From: Lophius americanus | Taxonomy: Eukaryota; Chordata; Actinopteri; Lophiiformes; Lophiidae | Direction of reading: 5' to 3' | Assembly: GCA_037951165.1 (NCBI GenBank) | Contig: JBBDHG010000028.1 | Location: 2,781,501-2,845,500 of the forward strand | Length of the DNA: 64,000 nt | Shown: positions 33,260-45,932 of the stretch, one piece after another | How the letters are laid out: each line of letters opens with the position of its first letter | Position numbering within the stretch: the stretch's first letter is position 1 | Position numbers and translations under genes: made by a program | Notes under the pieces: model-generated | Told to the model about the DNA's origin: nothing | Seen by the model: the letters and a program-made list of their open reading frames with translations, nothing else | Databases searched by the model: none

Positions 33260-35420
33260 CTCCAACTATCATAATAACAAAAAGCTAATTTGACTCTTAG
33301 GACATGAGACCAGGCCCCGACGTCCTGATGGATCTGCATGGTTCATATTACATAATCAGGTCAGATATGTATTTTAAGTATATCACATATAGAAGAGGTC
33401 TCTAGATTAACTTTTGTTGTACCGCCACACGTCATTGAGAAACAAAAACCAGTATCTGGAACAGTAACACTGCCCATGTCCTCATTTTAATTTCCTGAGT
33501 GGTATCAAATTTTTTCAATTGTTCCCAATGAGGAGACGGCGTGAGGAGTGAAATGTGTCTGAGAAGTAGCACGACTTCCAGAATCTTTGTGGAGTAACTT
33601 CTTCCAGTACTTAAATTGAGAGGTTTGTGGATAATCACAACTTTCATGTATAACTTTGGTAACCAAGTACATGAATGTCTGTGCTGACCCGTATCACACA
33701 GAAAATACCGCAACCGAGACAGAAATATCGTTTATGAGAGTAGATCCACTGGACACTATACTGGGCAATTAAACAAAAGCATTCCAAATTTAGACATTTA
33801 CAACTTCTGATTGTAATCTTACTCATGTTAATTAATGCAACACAGCTTGTTCAGAGACGCAGCACGGATGACGCATGTGCAAAGACTGTGTGGACAAACC
33901 AGAGGAGTGTGTACCTTAAAAGAAGGCTGTGTCCGTCAGTTGGACATATATTGGCTTCAGCAAAGATGATGCAGAACAGAAAAAACAAATGGAATGAATG
34001 CATAATACAAACACATCCCCAAAAGGTAAAGCCCCCAATTACTCCAATTATACAACATATATAAATGGCCAATTTACCCTTTTCATAAATACTCAAAGTC
34101 GCTTCAAAAATACAAATACAGAGTAATATAAAATGTTACAACAGGAAGCGTCCTGTTTATGTTCTTTGTTCATAGAAAAAAAATAGCCGTGTGGGACTCA
34201 ACGGGCTAATATTGAGACCTTAAGGTATTTTCTCTCAAATGGACTAAAATAACGTCCACACTGGTATACAGGGCAAAAGTTTGAGCTGATGTGATGATAG
34301 GTTGGTAATGAAAGCGAGAATCCGAATTGTTATATTCTTGTTGTACCTATTGTCTAATATTATAGAATAAGCAGTATAAGTCAGATTAATTATGAGAATC
34401 TTTCTGAGGGGATTCGCTGTAAGGGTATCATGCAGCTTCATAATGGTCATTGATGAAAAATTTAGTGGCAAAGTACTTTTTACGGTACAATCCATCCACC
34501 CTGATTCGTGTGAGAGAACTGGGAACACATTTTGTCCTTCATTGAATTAACTGTTTAACTCACCGCCCTTCTCCAGTGACACCACTCCATGTGTCACGTC
34601 TACAAAAAGCCATTACTATCACAGATAGACGAGGACATATAGTTGTAGTGTGTGAGATAGGGATTTAAACGACTGGTCACACCAGACACTCCAATCTGAC
34701 AAAATGTGTTATTTATTCCACAAAAAGTGGCATCCCTCTCACTGATCTGGGTTGCCGTTGCCATCACTTTAATGGTTTTCCGAGCCGATCCATCTGTTAC
34801 AGGAGGAGTAGAAGGTGAGATAACACTCCACGACGATAAAATATGAACACTGCCGCAGCTGACTACAATGTTTTCCCTCACTGACACAACACTGAGGATG
34901 TAGCTATCCATTTCCTGGACATAAAATGTATCTCCTGACCATATTTTGCATTAGGTGCATTTGTCGAAATGCTTTTCCTGATAAGAGCGACAACGAGGCA
35001 TGTGTGCGTCTCCCATTACCAGGGATGGATGAGCTGAGATCCTACCAACATGAAATGGTTTGCACCGCAGTCATTATGCCTGTCATTATCTCCCACTGTG
35101 TGTCTTTCAGAGATGTCTTTTGGTCTGTGAGATTTCCTCTCAGAGACATTGAAATCAATCTCATTAAACCCCCCACCCACTGCCCCAGACTGACTGGCTC
35201 ATTTCCTGTACAGTTACAGCTAGAGGTACATTTAACTACCTCTTTCATCGGGCTTTGTGGGAGCAGTAGCCGCAGGTGAAAACATGAAAGCCAGACAGAT
35301 TTATCCGTGCTGTTTTTAATATAATGATACAATGATACACTGTCCTTTTCACATTTAAGAGAGCTCTAAAAACTTTTGTCAATTCTTCACTCAGAAATGA
35401 CCTTGTGGAGCCTGAACCAA
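33260..35420 (+). other. Gene-free stretch
   Basis: Open frames on both strands at 33825-34096 and 34600-34911 have no recognisable content. The phrase with CCACAAAAAGTGGCATCCCT near 34720 may be repeat-derived. Confidence 0.35.
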
Positions 35421-35690
35421 TCCTCCTCTTTCTGTTTGGAGCATGTTCTCCCTGTGTTGTTGGAAGTTTCCTCCAGCTGCACGTCCTCCCACAGTCCAGA
35501 AACATAACATGTAGGTAAACTAGTGATTCTAGGTTGCAGTTGGTGTAAATGAGAGATGTTCCTGTCTCTGTGTTGGTCCTTTGATGAACTGGCGACTTGT
35601 CCAGGGTGTATCCCCGTCTTTCACCCAATGTTGGCTGGGAGGGTTTAAAGCCCGACCCCTACAACCCGAAACAAGATGTGGCCTAAAGGT
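35421..35690. mobile_element. LINE 3' region fragment (common teleost non-LTR type)
   Basis: Landmarks in order: GAGCATGTTCTCCCTGTG, CGTCCTCCCACAGTCCAGAA, GATGAACTGGCGACTTGTCC, AGGGTGTATCCCC, TTTCACCCAATGTTGGCTGG. This string is very common in fish genomes. No open frame survives. Confidence 0.7.
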
Positions 35691-36303
35691 TCTGTACACC
35701 AATGTGAGCTCATCGTTGGGCATTGTGTGACAGACTGTTATTTAAATTCTACATGTGACTATAGTGTTCAGAAGCAAACTGTTGTGCAATGCGTCGCATT
35801 ATTTTTCATCTCAACAGAAAGGGCTTATTAACTTGACACGGCTCCCGATGAATTAGCTGATTTCATCAGTAAGGGGAGAGAGACCCTGAGTCTTAGGACA
35901 ACAAGTCCTAAGGATTGTAGGACTGGGAAGACAGAAGTCATTATCCTTGATTAAGCAGAAATAAATTCTGGGAAGCTTTAAATCTAACATCTTTCACTGC
36001 TGGTGAAACTACCAACACAGTGTTGGTCCCTCCCGTATGAGCCGCACACACATACACCACATACTCCACACCCTGCTATGAGCTCAGACCTATACATTAT
36101 TCACCAGCATGGAGCGTCGATGGCTGGCGAAATGTTAAAAATAGGAAAAAACAGCAGTTTAGCTGGCAAATGTGTGCTTGAATATTTAATTTTACCTTTG
36201 AGGGCTAAAGCAGGAGACTCATGAAGACAATGTGAATCACATCAGGGGTTGTTGTTAGAAGGAGGAGGGTTGATGTGTGACAATGAACACGGAGGATGTA
36301 TGC

Positions 36304-37050
36304 TGATCAGTCATAACATTATAACTAGCTGCCTATTATAGTGAAGGCCCCCCCTTATCAACCAAAACAGCTCTGACCCATTGAGGCATGGACTCCACAG
36401 GGACCTTTGCTGTGATATCTGGCATGAACAAATGAGCTGCAATCCTTTCAGATGTCCAAGATGTAAAGTAGGCCCTCCATAGATCTGATGTGTTTGTCCA
36501 GCCCATTCCACAGATACTCATTTGGATTGTGATATGGAAGTTTAGAAGCCAAGTAAACACTTTGAACTCATTATTTGGCGCTCAAAGGCATAATTATATA
36601 AGATAAGGCACATTATCCTGCTGATGCGACTGCATTAGGGAATATGCTTTCTGTTAAGGGGTGTACTTGGTCCCCAACAATGTTTAGGTAGATGGTACGT
36701 GTCAAAGTAACATCCACCTGGTTGGCAAGTTCCAAGGTTTCCCAGCAGAACACTGCCCAAAGCATTACACGAAAAGCCATAACAACACTTTTTCCCATAG
36801 TGCATCCTAGTGTCATCCCGACAATACACAAGTGAGGCACAGACCCAGTCATCTAGCCATCACAATTTAGCGCTTGTCAAAGTCACTCAGGTCTCTGTAG
36901 TTTTCCATTTTCCAGCTTCATACTCATCAACATCAAGCAAAATATGCCTACTTGCTGTGTATTTCTCCCGCCCTCTGACATGCGCCACTGTAATAATGAA
37001 CTAAGTACTATTCAGTTCACCCACCACTGGTTATAATATTCTGGCAGATC
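36304..37050 (-). mobile_element. Tc1/mariner-like transposon remnant with both ends, family A
   Basis: The ends are inverted: TGATCAGTCATAACATTATA at the left, and GATCTGCCAGAATATTATAA read inward from the right. On the minus strand the frame 36613-36852 codes a recognisable catalytic-core piece (VMLWAVFCWETLELANQVDV then TLTRTIYLNIVGDQVHP). Near the right end, GAGTGACTTTGACAAG and TTGTGATGGCTAGATGACTG match the transposase start. About half of a full 1.5-kb element has been lost and the reading frame is broken. Confidence 0.8.
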
Positions 37051-37596
37051 TGTTTAGACACCAAAAGAAGACGACTGATCAGGACTGATGTTTTGACAGT
37101 GCTCTCATTTATACGTTTTTCTTGCATTATTCTGTTTTTTCCTCTGTTGTTCTCTCGTTTGTTGGTTACAGGCAAACCAAAAAAATTCTGCTCATCTGTA
37201 CTGTCTGATTGTGGTAAGACACACTGTAATACACAAACACACACACACGTCTGAGCCCTTCTAGTCTTGATCAGCCGACAGGGCGCCAATTATCCAGCTG
37301 TACTTCAGTGATTTTCATGTTCTCAACTCTCCACAGTGTATTTCAGCCTCCCAGCGAGGCAGAGCAGCAGAATCTACGGCTTCAGACTGTTTACTCTTCT
37401 TCCCTGCTGCCTCTTTAATGCAGTTCTTACACTGTTGTCAGAAATCAACAATATTCATAACAGCATGAATGTTCTTCCTGTATTTTAATCTATGAATAAT
37501 CCAAAATGAGAATAGATTGGAGTTTAAATAATAAAACTATCATTAAGGAGACACTCGAGAGAATTTTTCTGAAACTCGGACTATCTAATCAGCTTT

Positions 37597-37915
37597 GGGG
37601 TGATGGTAGCTCAGTTGGTAGAGCGGTCGTCCACTTATCTGGAGGTCGGTGGTTTGATCCCCGGCTGCTGAAGTCCCCATGTAAGAGTGTCCTTGAGCAA
37701 GATACTGAACCCCAAGTTGCTCCCAATGGGTGTTCCGTTGGTGCGTGAATGATGGCGTGAATGGTTACCGCTCCTGATGAGCATGTGGCGTCTTGCATGG
37801 CAGCCTCTATCATCACTGAATGAATGTTTGGGTGAATGGGTGAGTGTGAGTAGTGGAGCAGACAAGAAAGGCAATCTATAGGTGCAGTCCATTTACCATT
37901 TACCATGTACAACTA
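37597..37915 (+). mobile_element. tRNA-derived SINE
   Basis: The head is tRNA-like with an A box (TGGTAGCTCAGTTGG, 37604-37618) and a B box (GGTTTGATCCC, 37651-37661) at normal spacing. A body follows with GTCCTTGAGCAAGATACTGA, then a tail with TGCAGTCCATTTACCATTTA. An isolated copy of the tail is at 48398-48427. This is not a functional tRNA gene: the acceptor arm does not pair. Confidence 0.88.
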
Positions 37916-37999
37916 GCATCTCCTTTTTTGAATTGCATCCAGATATTTGTACAGTATGAAGCATTTATGTGTAATAATTAGAGTTGTTCAAACTGTTGC

Positions 38000-40339
38000 A
38001 ACTGCATAGTTACCTAATAACTGTTACAAGTTTTTCATGACATTGTCTCACAGGCACTAGCCGTATCCCCGTACCTCCTGTGTGTTTGATTCATTTGTGT
38101 GGTTTGGCAGTATAAGTGTCAGTCCCTTCTTCGTGACTGACTCCTGCCGCCGGAGCTTCGACTTTCCCTCTGTGGTTCAAGCCTGCGGACGCCTTGAAAG
38201 GCTTTGGACCCGGTCCCACCCGGTGGAAACAGCAACAGTTAGTGAACAAAAGAGCACTGCCAATTGGATGTCCGAGGCATCTGATTGGCTCGTAGTTGTG
38301 AAAAGAGTATTCGTTAGACTTAGACTGCTCGGGGCTGGGCCAGGCTTGGTTCTAATTACGTTTTAGAAAGCGAGGATATGATTTCAAATTCTTTTCTTCT
38401 TCAGCCAACATTAGGTTTGTTAGATTCTGCTTTGGGTTTGTTATTTTCTTTTATTTAAACAGCAATCAAATGTCCTTTCCCTCACATTTGTTACTTTGCC
38501 TCCTTCTATCTTTAATCCACAGGGTTAAGATGAGGGTTGTCACTTACTTAAACCTTATTACACAACTTACGTTTCAAATTGTAATAATAATTGTTGAGCA
38601 CTGACTGACAGTCTTCAGCTTTTATAATCGTACATATCAGAAATGTGTTCATGGTAAGTGCATTGTGATTTTTTTCCCTTCTGTGTAGGATACACATTTA
38701 CGGAAACTCTGTTCAACGTCTTACTAAGGTTTTGCCCATTTTATCCCAGGTCGTAAAGAATCTTTCTTTTCGAATTGTTGATGTTTTAAATCCCTTTGTA
38801 ACAAATCGTAATTTATGACTTTGTGCTGTTTAAATAAAATTTGTCTTTACATGTCAGATAGTGCAGGGTAGGAGCCTCAGCTTAAATCTGAAGTGTCCAA
38901 TCATGAATTTATAGCTTCCTATTGAATATGCAGTAGGAATCCATTATGAAGCAATCTGGAACGGTGCACTGATAATATTTTAGTTCAACAACATCATATG
39001 TGTGCGTTATCAAACTCTTGTGTACGCTATGACAGTAGTGGGAATCAATACTAATAAGGGGCATTGAGGCGCTGCACCCTTATAAATATCTAGTGGAGAA
39101 AAACTGCAAAATAAAAACTCAAATAAGTTAAACAGGAATTGTTTGAATATTGCAAAACCAGTTATTAAGTAAAAAATCTCATCTTATAAATGTACTCAGT
39201 CATTTATCTGTTTTTGGTCCATTGACCAAACAAAATCTATTAATGTTCTATATTCACATTTCAGGTTTTTCCAAAAGGACACAATAGACATCAATATCAA
39301 CTCGATTTCTGGTTTTGAAAAATTATGCAGATACATCATTCATGCAGGGTTTCTTTCTCCCTGAGGGCATTTATATTTATTGACTGGAGCTCTGCCACAT
39401 AATCTTTTATTATAATCTACTTACTTTACCAATTTTAATCAACAAAAGTTTGTAATTTGGTTAACAGCACCTTCTTGAATCTCCTATATGAACTGCGGGA
39501 TCTGAGTTACATCGTTAATAATTGGTGTCTGGTTGCAGAGGGAGAAAGTTCTCCTCTCCTAAACAGTGATTTATTCAGTGTGGGAGCAGCATCTCCCCAG
39601 CTAATCTCAAAGATGTCGTTGTAGGGTAATTCACACACTCTCACTCACATAGGATGTACGAGGGTGGAGTTTAGGGGAGCGTAGGCCTCACATTATTCTG
39701 GAGTAATCACATCACCTTCAAACTCTTGTTCTTACCCACTCATAGCACATTTCCACCACTCGTCTCTCACATCTGGTCCGCGGAAAAGTTTTGGCTTTAG
39801 CCACCATTTCAACAAACACTGCAGCAAATCTTGATCCCTTCACTTTAACATGATTCTCTGGATTTGTGCCACATGCTTACAGGACAGCTCCATCACGAGA
39901 CAGGAGTGTGTAATCCTGTGACCTGTGCGTGTGACTGCTGACGTTGAGACAGCAAATCCATTTAAGATAATTGCTCTTGTGTCTGAGTGGTTGAGGTATG
40001 AGAACCGAGGATCTGGGAACTGCGTTTCTGTTGTGTATTTCACACTTAGACCTTTAGTGCAATCTAGCTACCATAGAAAAAGGTCACCATGGCACTACAT
40101 CTGGAGGCCTCATGACCTCTAGACATTGCAGAGCTCACATCAAGGTCATTACCAAAGAACAAACACCAACCAATTACATTTACTCACAGGACCACCAAGA
40201 AGGCAAAGATGCTGTAAAACACAAATATAGCAATGAGCAGGCAAATGCCTTCTCCACAAATTGCAGCCCAGCGGCTGGGCTTAAGTATCCTCCTCAAACT
40301 GTTTATAATATGTTCCAGTTGCAGCAATTATATGCTTTA
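38000..40339 (+). other. Gene-free stretch
   Basis: An open frame at 38082-38366 lies in a locally GC-richer patch but has no recognisable content. The remainder is AT-rich. Confidence 0.35.
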
Positions 40340-40720
40340 GAGTAAGCCCTGGGAGACAACACAGGTCAAAGGGGCCATAGAGGAGAAGGCCTTAGCCAGG
40401 ACTATTGAGAAAGTCTTATTCCATATCTATATGGAATATATATATTTTTTTAATTAAAGCATGTGAGGATTTACTGAACAGAATAATGTAACCTTAAAAA
40501 AATAGTTCTGGTTAATTCGAATAGTGTTCTAAAAACATGCTTTACCAAAAAGGTTGATTAAGCTAAGCTTACCTAATTTAAATATTTTTCATGAAATATA
40601 AAATTTCATAATGAAACAGTGTTATCAGTTGGATTTTTTTCTTTTTTTATGATTTAAATACATGCTTGACAAAATTATTTGTAATTTTATGATAAATTTA
40701 GAGTGTCTGAGATATTTAAT
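40340..40720. repeat. Dispersed repeat, copy 2 (partner at 4590-5000)
   Basis: CCCTGGGAGACAACACAGGTC, then TTTTTTTAATTAAAGCATGT, GAGGATTTACTGAACAGAAT and AAAAACATGCTTTACCA mirror the order at 4590-5000, with many changes. Confidence 0.45.
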
Positions 40721-43700
40721 TAATATTACAAATAAATCATTTTTCCATAGCTGTTTTTTTTCTTGGTGAGAACGAATGGTTGGTTAAACGTTCACTTCTT
40801 GCTCATTGCTGAGACACACAGCCAGGCTATTAAGTCTCAACAACACAGCTTAAACACAGCAATATAAATAAAGAAAAAACGTCTAAACACCCTCAAGATC
40901 CACAGGCTCCGTAAAAATCCATAAAGATCCATCAGACATAAAGCATCGCCACAAGTCCTTCCTCCTGATTGTCTCTCTGAAGAGTTCAGTGACACACTTG
41001 TACAGAAAATAGGTGTGTTTCATTTCCAATCCAAGATGATTTTTGATGACCATGGATACCAGAACATTCATATTTCTTGAATATACATTTCAACCTCTAG
41101 TCGATTTCCTCCTCTAGTGATAGAAAACAACGGGACTAAATTTAAATTTAAGCAAACAAACAAATAAGTAAATCAATAACCCTGCATTTAAAAAAATCTA
41201 AACAAAAAAATAAAAAGAGAGTTTTTATGATTCTTAAAAGAAGTTATGTTATTTGTCATGTGCTCCAATCAAGCCACACCAAAACTGGGAATAATTTTCA
41301 CATGGTTAGCTAGAAGTCTCTGGTGTGTCAAAGAATCAACCTGTAGTCTGATGGGTTATAAAATATGACCATCAGCAGAGACCGTATAGACTTATAGACT
41401 TTGTTTCAGGTATATTACTTCAAATAGAATATATACAAATTATGAAATTATAATTTTATGATTTTCAGAGAGGTTCCCTGTTAACCACAGCCTGCGTGGC
41501 GAGGATCGGGCTACAGAGCTTTTGTAGCTTTGCAGTTGGAGGTATCAGTGTGTTAAAGGACAAAAGGTTAAACAACAAGATTCAATCACATGCTGTTAAC
41601 ACAGATGTGATTGGAAGAAAAATTTAAAGTCTGTGCTGCTAAGGTTGAAAACTGACAAATCTTCAGACACGCTCTATTATATTTCTCCGTGTTTATATTT
41701 TCACTCAGTATTTGCTGTTGTTGCATTAAACCTCATCTAAGTCCTGTTTCATTATTATCATAACCTCATTCAAAACCCTGATTGTAGTCAGCTGTCAGAG
41801 CAAGTTAATGCAAACACGCTTTCACATCTAAACAGCTATGAGCTCTTTTCTGTCACAATTATAATACCCCTGAGTCCACCGCTGCCTCCCCCCATACTTC
41901 AGAGGTGTATTCATACGTGGGCCGTTTTGAGGGGGAAAGAAGTGGCAAACAACTTAGTGGAGGTGGCTATTGGAATCTCCGGTCAAAACAGTGCCATGAA
42001 TCTTTAATGAGAGATGTTAGCGCCGAGTAGAGGAAATGTGCGGAAAATGTGATTATGGGTTCAGGCACCGGAGAGATAGAGAGAGGAAGCAAGCAGCGTG
42101 GAGAAAAGAATGGATTTGAGAAGCAGAAGAGGTAAAGAGGGGACTGAACTGCTTAAGCAAAGACATTTTTCCACTTCTTAGCCAAGTTCTGACCAGATGT
42201 GCTCACAGAGACTATGAAGCTGAAACTGTGTGTTCTGTGATTTAAAAGAGTAGCACATGAATAGCCTACCGTGGTTTTCCAAGGCTCGGGGGCGAGGCCT
42301 TTTCATCAAATGTTAGATTTTATTCTAATATTACATAATAGTTATTCATGTTCAGGGGTTTAAGTGGACTGTATGTACCTGTGCCCTATATATTTTTGCA
42401 GAGGTGGGATAAAACTCTACTGGATAAGTGTCGTCCTTCGTCATCACTGCATGAATGTTTCTGTCAATGTGTGAATTACCATTTCTTCAGTTATCTGTAT
42501 GCTGGAGTGTATATTTTTCTTACCGCTCTGACTTCCTACAAATAACTAATCTTTCTGATCATCACAAGCTCAAAACAGGCTTGTTACTTAGTTATTATCT
42601 TCATCATGTCATCATTGTGTGCTTTTCCAACATTAAGACTGATTTAAGAAAAATGAAAGAACAACAACACCTAGAAAAGATGATCCTTTGGTTTTATCGA
42701 TTAGTATTAAGTACTATTATGAGCATAAGAGACACAATTAAAAATGGAGAATTCAAGATTAAACTTTTAATATTACGAGACTAAAGTGGTAAGTTGTAAA
42801 AGTCACGATGTGAGAAAGAGTTTTCAGAGAATGAAGTTGTAATTTTCTAACGTTGTTCTAATATTGGTTTTACAAATAAAGAAATATTGAACCTTTTGGC
42901 CCATCAACGCCACATTATTTTAAATATCAGGTATTTGAAAAGACTGGTTAAGAAACTGAAATCTTTTTTATGATTCCATGTGACCATAATAGTCCGTTGT
43001 ATTGGTGCGTATCACACAGGAGAAACAAGAGAAGAGAAGTATAACTCCTAAGAAAACCAACCTGACAAGAAATGTATGCTTGAGAAGTAAAGATCATTTC
43101 CTATCCGCTTAAGTTCTCTGGTGCCACTTTAACATAAGGCCACCTTCATAAAGGATTTATAAATAGTTCAGAACTGGGTCATACATTAGGTTGTAAAAAC
43201 TTTATAAGTGATTAGTTAATGTTTATAAACAGCTTATTTTGCTATGTGTTCTACGAAATAATCATCCACATTGAATACATTATTAACCTTTGAAAGTTGA
43301 AATTGAGTTCCTTATCCCTTATATAACATATATAAAAATGTTAATATGATTTTAAATGATGTGAGGTTCAGTTTTGTTTCCTTTAATGCAGCTGGTACAA
43401 ATGTCCTTCAAGGGGCTAATTTTTACATTCATTCTAGTTTTCCACTTTAAACAATGTAGAAGTCAAATCAATATTTCTGTTTTTATCAGAGAACCTTAGA
43501 CAAAAAAAAATATATAAAATATATGTGTATATATACACTATGATTCACATTTTGCCCTCCAGTGAAGGTCGTCCAAACTGCTGGCTGTCTCTTGCACCAT
43601 TGCAGCACAGATTGAAGCAGACGAGGGGCAAGAGAAGAGAAGTTACTAATAAACCCCCAACATAATGAAGTGTAGCCGTGAGGAGGATTGGATTGGCACC

Positions 43701-44351
43701 ACTCTCATGTCTGGGCTTTAGTTATCAAGCTTAAGTCTTGAGGCTGTTAGCCTAGCTTAGCATTAAGACTGAGAGCGATGTGAAACATGTAGTTTGCTGT
43801 CTCCAAACCAACGGACCAGCTTTTCTAACGCTCACTAATGAACATGTTATATCTCTTTTGTTTAAGCTGCTCACAGACAAAAATAGGTAAGGAATTATAT
43901 GCTCTTACTTTTACCGTTTGTACTGACTTCTTGAAATATCATTTGAAGATTGGAGGGACGTACGTTAACTGTTTGCTCCTGCTTACATTTTTCTGGTTTT
44001 CTTTGGTGAGGCTATGCTAATTACCTCAGATTTTTTTTTTATCTAACTCTGTGGTAAAAGAAAATAAACGTCATTTCTGTTGCATATTATTCAGCTTTTG
44101 CGGCGGTAGTGAGAACAAGATGTTCCGTAATGAATATTCCCAATTCAGATTTTGCAGCTTTCCTCTGATAACAAACACTTTCGGTACTCTGTATTGTTTT
44201 ATTAATCAGTCTTACCTCTTTATTTTTTGCATTCTTAAGCAACACAGATTGGCTCTAAATCATTAAAGTAACAAAGTGCTCTACTCTCCAAACAGCACAT
44301 TAAAAAACTCATCTTTGCTTCTCTCTCTTTGCTCTTCTCTTATTGTCTCAG
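40721..44351 (+). other. Gene-free AT-rich stretch
   Basis: No exon or RNA gene recognised. A TA-rich patch lies at 43509-43540. Confidence 0.35.
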
Positions 44352-44409
44352 CTTTGATCTCCGCTGGCTGCTGCACCAACAACTGCAGGAATGTCAAACT
44401 ATGGGATAG
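44352..44409 (+). other. Possible cryptic exon (58 bases) with strong splice sites
   Basis: A pyrimidine-rich tract and TTGTCTCAG precede 44352, and AG|GTAAGA follows 44409. In phase 1, which fits the exon 2 donor at 23245, it reads ALISAGCCTNNCRNVKLWD. It begins CTTTGATC, like the candidate terminal exon at 45861 (CTTTGATG). No family match is known to me. Confidence 0.25.
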
Positions 44410-45860
44410 GTAAGAACCCTCTCCATCATGATTCTTTTTCATAATCCTCTTTTTTGTCTGTTAAATTCTTTGAAAGAAGAAAAACGGTCCGGAAAGGTCG
44501 TTGTGTTTTGTTGACGGGCCACAGGCATGTTCCCTATTTTCTATTTATTGAGATGTGGTCTCACATAGATTTAACAGCTGGCTCTGAGGGTGTTTTCTTG
44601 ATGAGCAGTTGCTCAGCTATGAGTGAACATAATTTTTTGGCATTGTCAGCACAATATGCCTGATTAGCATTCTGCTGTCATCCTGTCATTGGGTTAGCCC
44701 AGTGTTCCAGCTCCATAGATGAGTTATGTGTGTCCCCAGATGTAATCCCTGCGGGTTTACACTGGGATTACAGAGCTGGAGGTGGCAATACCCCGTCCCT
44801 GTGTGTATCCTACATGCTACATCTTCAATCACCCCCCACCAGCAGGGCGAAATGGCTGTGTTAATATTTAATGGCTGCAAGACAAGACATACCCCCCTCC
44901 CCCAATACCAGAGGAGAGTCGCATGATCCGTAGCCGGAGCACTTACAGCCTAATTCACACACATTCTCTCGGTCCTTCTCCCATATATGTTGTCTTTTTC
45001 TGCCTGTGGATGAACTGCTCTGAGGTTTGAAACAATTCAATCATTTCTGTCATTGATGATGTCATTTATCTTTGAACTGTTATCAGTGTGACACCTGAAA
45101 TTTGATACCAGTATACAATGGGGCCTCTACCAGCCCTGCACTCTCGATAGAAACATCGATGCCAGTGTGATTGTGTTGTAACACCATTGCTTTAAGATAT
45201 TCAAAGACTAAGGAACAGTTGGGGAAAACATTATAATGCGCTCACTTTACTGGAACAACTGGACTAAAATGAAGAGTTTCATGGAATATCCGCACAATAA
45301 TGGATTAATTATATCCAATGAAGGTTGCTGCCGTGTTGCCATGACTGCATAAAGACCCTTTGTCGTTTACAAATGCTGTACCTCATAGACCTTAGTGCCA
45401 TGGCAAACTGATTGATTTTGGAAAGGTCAGTTGCATATTCGCGCCACTAGGGGGATCATTTTTTAATACGGAAAACACGTTTGTCTGATTTTGTCCAAAA
45501 TTAAAGCGATCCAACTTGTAATTGTCAAGTTTACTGTAATTGTTCATATTTCAGTCACAGCGAGTCTGAACAGTCTGAGCGATCCGTTTTTTGATGATTT
45601 ATGATCGGCTGATGTAAGAAATCTGTATTGTCATGGTAAGATTAATGAGTCAGCTAAATCCCAAAATATCTTGTCGCCACCCTGGTTTAGAAATCGTCCT
45701 AGACAGTGAAGGAAGCCAAGTTGTCTTCAACAACAGCTTTTCCATTTTTCATTAAAACTTATTTAATGAAGTTTTGTAGTAGTAGCCTTAAAATGTTCTT
45801 TTTTGAATATTAGGACCTGTTTTAGTTTATGTGTATTCCTTTTCCCTTGATTCCTGTGCA

Positions 45861-45932
45861 GCTTTGATGCCTCCTCCTGACCCCGACTTCACCAGCGTGG
45901 CGCTTCAGATGAAGATGGCGTCGCCGCGTTGA
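45861..45932 (+). CDS. Candidate terminal coding exon, gene not identified
   Basis: The acceptor is TTCCTGTGCAG. Read in phase 1 it gives ALMPPPDPDFTSVALQMK then MASPR and TGA at 45930-45932. Third codon positions are almost all G or C, which is unlike the surrounding AT-rich DNA and suggests real coding sequence. The phase fits the open donor of the CCDC85A-type exon 2 (23245), so it could be an alternative 3' end of that gene. It could also belong to another plus-strand gene whose earlier exons I failed to see. It does not resemble the CCDC85A C-terminus that I know from mammals. Confidence 0.4.
   Translation, partial: ALMPPPDPDFTSVALQMKMASPR

Noticed and set aside
34600..34911. 103-codon minus-strand frame as a gene
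   Set aside because: No family resemblance, no splice context, and part of it resembles repeat sequence.
37597..37670. tRNA gene
   Set aside because: A and B boxes are present but the acceptor stem does not pair and the sequence continues into a SINE body and tail.
38082..38366. 94-codon plus-strand frame
   Set aside because: No recognisable domain; likely a chance frame in a GC-richer patch.
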